Shown: one piece after another, positions 32,650-41,500 of the stretch
How positions within the stretch are numbered: position 1 is the first letter of the stretch
Layout of the letters: each line of letters opens with the position of its first letter
Assembly (NCBI GenBank): GCA_964035015.1
Contig: CAXIUP010000095.1
Location: 234,001 to 298,000 of the forward strand
Direction of reading: 5' to 3'
From: Corallium rubrum
Lineage: Eukaryota > Cnidaria > Anthozoa > Scleralcyonacea > Coralliidae
Length of the DNA stretch: 64,000 nt
Made by a program: the position numbers and the translations under genes
The notes under the pieces: model-generated
What the model was told of the DNA's origin: nothing
Database searches by the model: none
Seen by the model: only the letters and a program-made list of their open reading frames with translations

Positions 32650-33533
32650 AACACCGCTGCCAAACGTTTTGCGCATGTGCGACGTCCGAGCTCGTCCTCA
32701 AAAAAGAGCGGGAAAACACTGAAATATTTGAACTGGTCCGAGAGTTCGACACAAAAGTTAAAATTATAAGTATACTACCAAAAAGATAAGGTAGGTAATT
32801 TGTGCATGGCTTCTTTGTCAATATTGTAACATATTCTGAATTTACCCCTTCGTAATTTTCTTTACCCTTTTTTTAAAACACAAATGAATAGTCGAGTCTT
32901 ACTTAGTCTTCGCTGTCTGGTTGTTATCCAACCTCGTCCCCAGGGCATTTTGCCTCCACGTTGGGAGTCGGCGAAAATGGCCCTGGCATCGGCTGGTCAC
33001 GTGACACCCAGAATTTTGGGGTGTTTTGGCAAGAAAGTTTATGCGGTCTTTGTGTTTCGTTTTTGTATAATACGTATACATGAATAATAAATAAGAAATA
33101 TTTAACGCTCTGCCGAATCACTCATGTGAACCTTTAGCGTAAATGCAACTGCCTAGCATTAATCATCATGATACTCCCCACGATTATCCAGGATACTTTA
33201 AATGTCGGAAGAAACATATATCTAATGTTGTTCTTGACTTTAACCAAAGCTATCGTTACAATTCTTTGGATGAACTTCGCAGAGTGGAGTTTATTGCAAT
33301 TCATATTTTGATGAATAAGTTACACTGTATCTGAATTAATCAAGTTTTTAAACCGGCCAATCCGATTATAGAATCGACCAGCCGATGCCACGGCCATTTT
33401 CGCCGACCTCGCAACGTGGAGGCAAAATGCCCTGGGGACGAGGTTGGTTGTTGTCGCCACGGCTAGTTCCCACTTTTCTTGCAATGTTTGCTCTAGCAAA
33501 TTCACGCATGCGCAAACGTTTGGCAGCGGTGTT
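32650..33533. mobile_element. TIR element with 9-bp TSD, Mutator-like, carrying a nested element
   Basis: The ends AACACCGCTGCCAAACG and CGTTTGGCAGCGGTGTT are inverted. TCTCGCACC flanks both sides (32641-32649, 33534-33542). A 9-bp TSD fits Mutator-like elements (established trait); the assignment is inference. Inside, at about 32928-33447, a second inverted-repeat element has ends AACCTCGTCCCCAGGGC / GCCCTGGGGACGAGGTT. Confidence 0.75.
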
Positions 33534-33599
33534 TCTCGCACCACAGAATTCAGCACAAAATTTCTTAACTTAATGGTATTTGAAGTGTGTTCAAAATAA

Positions 33600-34148
33600 A
33601 GTGCCCCTATGGCCTGTGGGATCTTTACATATTTAAATAACTCAGGTTAAAAGAAAATGTTTCCCGAAATATTTTCTCAAAAATATTAAATGCTCGCCCA
33701 TTAACAGCGCTCCAAAGTTGGCCAAATCAGCCCAAATCTCGCCATTTTGAAAGTTAGACCGTTTTCTTGGGCCTGGGCTCTAACTGATAGATTTACGTCA
33801 CATTTGCGTCACAGTCGGAACACCAATATTTCTTCCGCCGAGTCTGAGTCAGATGAACCATCTTGCAACATATTGATAAATATATCTAAAGTTTGCGTTG
33901 ATTAAATAAAGGTTTAAGAGACGCAATACCAAAAACACACTAAATAGTCAGAAGTTCGGTTCCGACCGTGACGTCACACAGTAAACTCGCACCATGTCCC
34001 TAATGCACGGTCACAGTTATAGAGGTACCAACTTTGAAGCGCTGTTAATGGGCGGGGATTTAATATTTTTGAGAAAAAATTTCGGGAAACATTTTCTTTT
34101 AACCTAGTTATTTAAATATGTAAAGATCCCACAGGCCATAGAGGCACT
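33600..34148. mobile_element. TTAA-flanked palindromic MITE, family A-like, copy 4
   Basis: The ends AGTGCCCCTATGGCCTGTGG and CCACAGGCCATAGAGGCACT are inverted; the arms run about 130 bp. TTAA follows on the right and ATAA is on the left. The empty site is visible in the first array unit (ttcaaaattaagttgaaatt near 22548). Confidence 0.8.
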
Positions 34149-34295
34149 TTAAGTTGAAATTTGCCGTTATACTCAAGTCTACTGTCAGATTAACCGCAAA
34201 CGGGTATGTTGGTTGTATCTGTGTTGAGCACACAATCTAACACCTATTCGTAGAAGTGTGCTGGGTTTTGTAACTCATGCACTCATTTTCGCAAC

Positions 34296-34469
34296 TGACA
34301 TGGATTATCCCTTGCATAATCATTGCAAAACAAATTTGAAACTCGAGCTGGCTATCTGGACCAACCTGGTGGATCATTGCAGTCTTCGATAAATCGAAGC
34401 AAATTAATTTTATTTAGTTCATGTTGTTTTCGTTCTTTTGGGTGAACTAACATGGTCGCCAGTGAGTTA
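34296..34469. other. No gene recognised
   Basis: Unique-looking AT-rich sequence between the array and the next TIR element. No ORF or repeat is supported. Confidence 0.4.
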
Positions 34470-34541
34470 AAGGGGCTGTTTATATGAGAGGCGAGCCAGC
34501 CCGGTAAGCGGAGTTATTTTCCTGTTAAAAATTCCTCTGTG

Positions 34542-34999
34542 CATAGGCGTAGAGTATAGGGGGGGGGGGGGGCTGAGGGGCTTTAGCCCCCCGAGAAATT
34601 TTTCAGCAACTGACTCATCAATCACCATTCACCAATTATAGGTTACTGGTTAGGTAAAAGTAACTGTATTACTGCCTCATTCCTGTCGGCCAAAAGCACC
34701 CATGTACACATATAAGTCAACCCAGTAAGCACAACATCGAAATATTGTTGAAATATGTTGTATTTTAACTAGTTTTTATGACATTTCATGACCTTCAGTG
34801 TTCTTAAAAATCACCCCTCAGAATGCAGGAAATGGCATTTCCAAGACTCTAAATTTCAAAACTTTCTGGGGGAGCATGCCCCAAGAACCCCCTCGTTAGC
34901 CAAGTTATACCAAGTTATACCAAGTCACGCTAAAATTTTTAAAAGGGCTCTGTTCGGCACTTCAGCCCTCCTGGACAAAAACAAAACTCTACGCCTATG
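34542..34999. mobile_element. hAT-like MITE, nested
   Basis: The termini are CATAGGCGTAGAG and CTCTACGCCTATG. The 8-bp flanks CCTCTGTG and CCTCTGCG differ by one base. The interior matches other elements of this CGTAGC-type family (poly-G, gggggagcatgcccc, aatgcaggaaatggcattt). Confidence 0.75.
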
Positions 35000-35189
35000 C
35001 CTCTGCGTTTATATGGCCAAGCGGGCTAGCCCTGTTAGCGAGATCTCACTTGAAAGAGACGAGATCTCGGTAAGCGGGATGAAAATTTCCCATGTAAACA
35101 GCTGCTTACCGGGATGATTTTTCAAAGGGATGCCGACGCCATCTATTGTCGTTGTTGTAAAATCATCCCGGTAGGCGGGATGAAATTCG

Positions 35190-35405
35190 TTTTTTCATTT
35201 TGTTTTATTTTATTTTATTTTATTTTATTTTATTTTATTTTATTTTATTTTATTTTAACTTATTTCATTTTATTTTATTTTATTTTATTTTATTTTATTT
35301 TATTTTATTTTATTTTATTTTATTTTATTTTATTTTATTTTATTTTATTTTATTTTATTTTATTTTATTTTATTTTATTTTATTTTATTTTATTTTATTT
35401 TATTT
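35190..35405. repeat. (TTTTA)n array
   Basis: About 40 pentanucleotide units with two imperfect units near 35258-35268. Phe/Tyr/Leu-rich ORFs here are artefacts. Confidence 0.97.
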
Positions 35406-35572
35406 AACTTTACCTCGACTAAATAAATACAAGGATAGGAACACCGCAACAGCTGAGGCCGATTACTGCGGGTCCTGATTGTCTACTATTTACATTAAAT
35501 AATATGTGATATAAATATAATTATATGATATAAACATAACAAGTAAAAACGTTTAAGATGAAGCTAGCTGAA

Positions 35573-35935
35573 GGTCTAAAAACAACAGGTAGGGGAAACA
35601 CATAGACTACGGACAGAGTTACATTTAATACAAATTGATTTCCAGGTGCGTGGGTCTTCAGAATGGTATATAGAGAGAATAGCAGAGTGATAGTATTCTT
35701 TTAGTTTGTTTTTGAAATTTGAAAGATTGGTAGTCCGGGTTATTTCTTGAGGCAGCACGTTCCATATTCTTGGAGCTCTTATTAGGTATGATTTACCGTA
35801 CGTCGATGTTCTATATGATCGCTGTTTGAAAGCGCTGCCATCTGTTTTAATCTGAGATCTTGTAGGTATGTTGGTAGGTTTGCATTTTTCAGGAATTGTA
35901 GTTTTGTCAATAAACGTTTGTATAAACGCGAGCCA
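35573..35935 (-). pseudogene. Non-LTR retrotransposon (LINE) ORF2 C-terminal fragment
   Basis: The minus frame reads YGKSYLIRAPRIWNVLPQEI, then TRTTNLSNFKNKLKEYY. This is the recognisable tail just after the reverse transcriptase domain in CR1/RTE/Jockey-like LINEs (commonly W-N-x-LP-x-E-I and S-F-K-x-x-L-K). The catalytic RT motifs are not present in the window; upstream sequence ends at the host TIR element, so the copy is 5'-truncated. A frame change may lie near 35860, since two frames look protein-like there. The stop is near 35576. Confidence 0.65.
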
Positions 35936-36095
35936 GAAATCATCTCGCTTACCGGGCTATCCCGGTAAGCGGGCTGGCTCGCTCGCCTCCATATAAACAG
36001 CCCTTTATAGAGACCAGTGAAAACACTCCCTAATTAGACGCATGTACGCAGTGCGTACCTACTTTTAATAAGCTGCGACATGGTTTTCTTTGAAA

Positions 36096-36176
36096 ATGAC
36101 GTAATGTCATTTTGGCGGATGGAATCAAGTGACAAAGTGCCGAGTGCCGACAGTTTGACAACACTGATAATTCAAG
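36096..36176 (+). promoter_or_regulatory. Possible promoter of the ArfGAP1-like exons
   Basis: A 15-bp palindrome ATGACGTAATGTCAT (ATF/CREB-like) lies at 36096-36110, 66 bp before an ATG in CAAGATGGCG context (YY1-like). The position is consistent with a 5' end; function is inferred. Confidence 0.35.
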
Positions 36177-36426
36177 ATGGCGAGCCCAAGGACACGTCGT
36201 GTTTTAAAAGAATTAAAGCCCAAAGAAGATAACAATGTAAGAAATGAACCGATCACACAATACCAAATACTGTAACACACTTGATGGCTTTAAGGTTTCT
36301 TAAATATGTTTATTTAGACGTGTTTTGAATGCGGAGGTCATAATCCCCAATGGGTCAGTGTTAGCTATGGGTATGGATATGTCTTGAATGTTCAGGAAAA
36401 CATCGAGGACTCGGGGTTCATATAAG
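36177..36426 (+). pseudogene. ARFGAP1: ArfGAP1-like exons 1-2 with frameshift
   Basis: Exon 1 (36177-36236) encodes MASPRTRRVLKELKPKEDNN, very close to the known ArfGAP1 start, and ends at GTAAGA. After an 81-bp intron, exon 2 (36318-36426) encodes TCFECGGHNPQWVSVSYG and then loses one base near 36371. In the shifted frame the rest of the zinc finger (ICLECSGKHRGLGVH) is readable up to a GTAAGG donor at 36427; unshifted, the frame stops at the exon end. The break separates the first CxxC pair of the CX2CX16CX2C finger from the second. ArfGAP1 stimulates Arf1 GTP hydrolysis at the Golgi. No third exon is found before the EGF gene, so this is a partial duplicate, or a real gene with an assembly error. 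The retained intron argues against a retrocopy. Confidence 0.75.
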
Positions 36427-36574
36427 GTAAGGTTAAAATTGAAGTATATGGTGGGTTTATGATAACTGGTAGAGATTGGGTATTGTAATTTTGGGAGTTG
36501 TCAGCACACTGATCTATATAGATCTATATATGGTTATAATAATAATGGTTTATAATATAGGTTTTTAATAGATG

Positions 36575-36646
<72 letters not shown>

Positions 36647-36648
36647 TT
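36575..36648. repeat. (TA)n microsatellite
   Basis: More than 25 TA units followed by TTTATAT variants. Confidence 0.9.
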
Positions 36649-36651
36649 ATC

Positions 36652-37013
36652 TAACAAATAAAACATAAAGCTCCGTGCATATGTACTCTTATAAAGGCAC
36701 GTTTGACGTCATTTGAACACGAAAGAAGTTGAGTAGAGGCACGACGCGATAGCCGAGTGCCTTTACACTTCTTTCGTGTTCAAATCACGTCAAAGGTACC
36801 TTTATAAGAGTACATATGCACAGGAGCGATATGTTTTATTTGTTTTATAAAATAAGAAGAGGAAAAATCAAACTAAAAGTGAGGTAGTTTAGGAATTTGG
36901 CGGGCTTTTTCGGCCAGCTGACGCCATTCTACGTCATTCATGATCTATGTTCTCTTATAAATGCACGGAGCCCAGCCAATCAGAGCGTGCGTAGAGGGCA
37001 CCTTATTTTATAA
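36652..37013. mobile_element. Foldback element D, copy 1
   Basis: Nearly the same as 49331-49711. The inner arms (catatgtactcttataaagg and complement) surround a loop with gcgatagccgagtgccttta; the outer ends share gctccgtgcat / atgcacggagc. The arms contain TGACGTCA-like sites. No ORF. Confidence 0.65.
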
Positions 37014-37069
37014 GAAAAATTAAAAACGTGTTCCTTGTTACTTGGAGTTTCACACTGGTAGACGACTGT

Positions 37070-37243
37070 GTAGGCAGTGTAGAAACAACAATTGAAATAT
37101 AGTAAGGTTAGATATACTGCCGAAACAGAGAACGTAGGAGTCTAACGTTTTGAGCGAAGGCTCGTCATCAGAGAAGGGCCTTCGCTCGAAACGTTAAACT
37201 CCTACGTTCTCTGTTTCAGCAGTATATCTAGCCTTACTATATT

Positions 37244-37247
<4 letters not shown>
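37070..37247. repeat. Inverted-dimer element with hammerhead-like cores, copy 1
   Basis: The arms read gtaaggttagatatactgcc and its complement. On the minus strand, CTGATGA near 37170, a GAGC/GCTC stem with CTTC loop and (G/A)AAACGT are in hammerhead order. ACGTT follows after about nine bases and can pair with AACGT as stem III. A (TA)n array follows at 37246. Confidence 0.55.
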
Positions 37248-37309
<62 letters not shown>

Positions 37310-37312
37310 CAG

Positions 37313-37345
<33 letters not shown>

Positions 37346-37360
37346 TTCTATATATATATA
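37246..37360. repeat. (TA)n microsatellite
   Basis: Two long TA runs separated by catacag and a TTTATTTC interruption. Confidence 0.9.
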
Positions 37361-37439
37361 CAACGATTACAAATACGTAGACCATCAAAACATCAAAATC
37401 CATTACCATAATCATTTTCCATTACTGTTGCCAACAGTC

Positions 37440-37640
37440 TTTCTCAAGTCTATATATATACACTAACCTAGATGACCAAATTCGACAAACAATACATCTT
37501 CTAATACTCCTAGGTTTAAACCATTAACTTACTTTATATCCATTAACAGTCTTTCTCAAGACTATACCAACTTAGATGATCAACTTCAACAAACATCTAC
37601 TGATACTGCTCATCCACCACCACCAGCAATCTTTCTTAAG
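37440..37640. repeat. EGF-gene intronic repeat block
   Basis: Units containing agtctttctcaagactatac, caaacatctactaatactcc and taggtttaaaccat occur twice here, again at 38110-38340, and in partial form just before the EGF exons at 41254 and 43289. They suggest that intron and exon were duplicated together. Confidence 0.6.
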
Positions 37641-37641
37641 A

Positions 37642-38086
37642 CTAAGGATTTTGGGTGAAGGAAAATTCGAGTGTAGAATATATAGATTTTAAGACCAAAC
37701 CGGGACCAGTTGCGAAAAATGCAACTACACAGGCCTTCCGGCAGGAATTGAACCCACAATCTTGCGATTCTAGTGCAATGCTCTGACCACTGAGCCACGG
37801 AGGGCGCTGCCGAGAGCTTGATTGCGAGTTCTGTATATATAATAAGGTAGAAATGCCAGGTGAGAATTGGGTAATTACCACCTTATTATATATACAGAAC
37901 TCGCGATCAAGCTCTCGGCAACGCTCTCCGTGGCTCAGTGGTCAGAGCATTGCACTAGAATCGCAAGGTCGTGGGTTTAATTCCAGCCGGAAGGCCTGTG
38001 TAGTTGCATTTTTCGCAACTGGTCCCGGTTTGGTCTTAAAATGTATATATTCTACATTCGAATTTTCCTTCACCCAAAATCCTTAG
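37642..38086. mobile_element. Head-to-head pair of tRNA-derived SINEs
   Basis: Two copies of about 208 bp face each other around a 27-bp spacer. Each has a tRNA-like head (plus copy 37922-37995, minus copy 37732-37806) with an A box TGGCTCAGTGG and a B box near GTGGGTTTAATTCC. A shared body follows (ccggaaggcctgtgtagttg, then cgcaactggtcccggtttgg). The arms are nearly identical, so a single-strand transcript would form a long hairpin. Confidence 0.75.
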
Positions 38087-38374
38087 AACATGCTATGTAA
38101 TCGAGTGAAATGCCCAATATTACTTATTTCTCAAGACTACACTGATTGCCTAGACGAACAACTTTTACAAACATTTACTAATACTCCTAGATTCAAACCA
38201 TTTGCTTTATAACACCAGTCACCACCACCATCAACAGTACTCTTTCTCAAGACTACACTGACCTAGACAAGCAACTTCTACAAACATCAAAAGATCTTAG
38301 GTTTAGACCATTTACTTTATAACGACAGTCACTTATATAAGACACTATCATGGAACATGGAACTATATTAATAG

Positions 38375-38506
38375 ATATAAATGAATGCAAGCAATCTGGC
38401 AGTGTTTGCCATTACCTCGCTCAATGTCGTAATACCAAGGGATCATATCAATGTCAATGTTCACCTAACTACACTGGAGATGGAAGAATAAACTGCACAA
38501 GCACAG
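38375..38506 (+). CDS. EGF-like exon 1
   Basis: Phase 1-1, 132 nt. It encodes a calcium-binding type module starting DINEC, with six cysteines and CxCxxxYTGDG. The donor is GTACTG. The reading frame stays open past the donor into the Thr-rich satellite as far as 38853. Confidence 0.9.
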
Positions 38507-41500
38507 GTACTGTTAGAAAACAAAAATTACATACATTATATACATTTTTCTTAAGACAATTCAAAAATTACAGAAAACGTATTCCGCGCTGTCACTATAC
38601 CAGCACCACTACCATTACAACTACAACTATAACTACCACCATCACCAGCACCACTACCATTACAACTACCACCACCACCATCACCACCACCACCACTACC
38701 ATTACAACTACAACTACCACCACCACCATCACCACTACCATTACAACTACAACTACCACCACCACCACCACCATTACAACTACGACTACAACTACCACCA
38801 CCACCACCATTACAACTACAACTACCAACCACCACCATCACCACTACCATTAGAACTACAACTACCACCACTACCATTAAAACTACAACTACCACAACCA
38901 CCACCACCACCACCACCACCACCATTACAACTACAACTACAACTACAACTACAACTACAACTACAACTACAACTACAACTACAACTACCATTACCACTAC
39001 CACCACCACCATCACCATCACCAGCACTACCATTACAACTACAACTACCACCACCACCATCACCACTACCATTACAATTACAACTACAAATACAACTACC
39101 ACCACCACTACCATTACAACTACCACCGCCACCACCACCATCGCCACTATCATTACAACTACAACCACCACTACCATTACAAATACAACTACAACTACCA
39201 CCACCACCATTACCAGCCCCACCATTACAACAACTACCACTACCACCATCAACATAAAACCAACACCTAACATCTTAGCTGTGATCTGTGGTCTGAACTG
39301 TGTCGTATGGCGGCTGCCTAGAGCGCCTTTGATATGCCCCGACACGGCCACGTTGATCTGCGTCCTTCGCAATTCAGCCGCTGGCTGCAAGTAAGGATGA
39401 TTAGCCACCCACCCCTTTATCCTTTATCACCACCACTACCATTACAACTACCACTACCACCACTACCATTACAACTACAACTACCACTACCACCACCACC
39501 ACTACCATCACAACTACAACTACCACCACCACAACCACCATTACAACTACAACTACCACTACCACCATCACCACTACCATTACCATTACAACTACAACTA
39601 CCATTACCACCACTACCATTACAACTACCACTACCACCATCACCACTACCATTACAACTACCACCACCACCACCACCACTACCATTACAACTACCACCAC
39701 CACCACCACCACTACCATTACAACTACCACTACCATTACCATTACAACTACCACCACCACAACCACTACCATTACAACTACCACTACCACTATCACCACT
39801 ACCATTACAACTACAACTACCACTACCATTACAACTACCACCACCACCATCACTACTACCATTACAACTACAATACCACTACCACCACCATCACTACCAT
39901 TACAACTACCACCACCACCATTACAACTACCACCACCACCATCACCACCATCATTATTACAACTACCACCACCACTACCATCATTACAACTACCACCACC
40001 ACTACTACCATTGCAACTACCACTACCACCACCATCATCATCACAACTACCACCACCACTACCATCATTACAACTACCATTACCATTACAACTACCACCA
40101 TCACCATCACCACAACCATTACAACTACCATTACCATTACCACTGCTAATACCACTACAACTACCACCATCACCACTACCATTACAACTACAACTACAAC
40201 TACCACCACCATCATTACAACTACCATTACCATTACCACTGTTAATACCACTACAACTACCACCATCACCACTACCATTACAACTACAACTACCACCACC
40301 ACCACTACCACTACAACTACCACTACCACCATCACCACCACTACCATTGCAACTACCACTACCACCACCATCATTACAACTACCACTACCATTACCATTA
40401 CCACTGTTACTACTACCACCACTACTATCACTAGTACTAGCACTATCACTATCATTACCACCACCACCAGCATTACCACTATCATTAGTACTACCATTAC
40501 CACTACCACGATTATTACCATTACCCCTATCACCACCACTATCACTACCATTACCACTACCTTTACCATTACCACTATCACTACCACCACCACCACCACC
40601 ACTATCACTACCACAACTACTGCCATTATCACTACCATTACCATTACCATGACCACTACCATTGCTATTACCATTTACATTACCATTACCACGACAATGA
40701 CCAATATCACTACCACTGCCACCACTACCAATACTAACACCATTACCACTACTACTACCATTACCACTACTACTACTACCATTACCACTACTACTACCAT
40801 TACCACTACTATACTACCATTACCACTACTACCACCACCACAACCACTACCATTACCACTACCACCAATACAACTACTACCACCACCACTACCACTATCA
40901 CTACAGTTACCGCTATAATTACCATCACCACTACCAGTACCATCATTACAACTACCATTACTACCACCACCACTACCATTAACACTACCACCATTACAAC
41001 TACCATTACTACCACTACCATTAACACTACCACCACTACAACTACCACCACTACCACAACCACCACCACTACCATTAACACTACCACTACCACTATCACT
41101 ACCAGTACCACACCATGGTACGACTATCACTACCAAATCCACTTGCTTCAACGTCTGACTTCCTCAAAACTAAACTTATTTGGACGATTGACTTTTGACA
41201 TAAATTTATTAATACGCACTCCTAGGTTCAAACAACATTTACTTTGTTAATAGATGCAGTCATCAAATGTAATCAATCTCCAAGTGTTTGCCATTACCTT
41301 GCTCAATGTCATAATACCAATAAATCGTACCAATGTCAATGTCCACCTGGCTACACTGGAGATGGAAAAACAAACTGTACAGGTACGTAGTGTTGGAGTA
41401 ATATACATTTTATCTTAAGACAATTCATAAATTACGACTACCACAACCACCACTATTAGGCACTACCACTACCACTGCTACCATCACCACTATCAATACC

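Larger units (their letters stand above)
22056..34295. repeat. Tandem array of 1.49-kb units with long variants at the ends
   Basis: The marker tctgtctctcgaggggacga occurs at 22291, 24626, 26118, 27609, 29100 and 30584. Inner spacing is 1,492, 1,491, 1,491 and 1,484 bp; the first interval is 2,335 bp. The long variant has about 840 bp more and carries an internal direct repeat (aattcagcaca region) that could produce the short form by deletion. Inner units differ by a few bases only. No ORF is kept between units. The last long unit is expanded to about 4 kb by four or more transposon insertions. Possible readings are satellite DNA, tandem non-coding RNA genes or a copy-number-variable locus. 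Confidence 0.9.
34470..36006. mobile_element. Composite TIR element (1.5 kb) with nested insertions
   Basis: The ends AGGGGCTGTTTATATGAGAG and the complement of atataaacagccct at 35990-36005 are inverted over about 45 bp (ggcgagccagcccggtaagc). Inside are a hAT-like MITE (34542-34999), a (TTTTA)n array (35190-35405) and a LINE fragment on the minus strand. No transposase is seen. Confidence 0.65.

Noticed and set aside
35114-35478. Phe/Tyr-rich membrane-like ORFs
   Set aside because: They translate the (TTTTA)n array.
37731-37996. Two tRNA genes
   Set aside because: The A and B boxes are present, but the cloverleaf is degraded and each is joined to the same SINE body.
38350-38374. ATG at 38350 as start of the EGF gene
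   Set aside because: The base before 38375 is a splice acceptor AG and exon phase 1 fits the other EGF exons, so the ATG is intronic.
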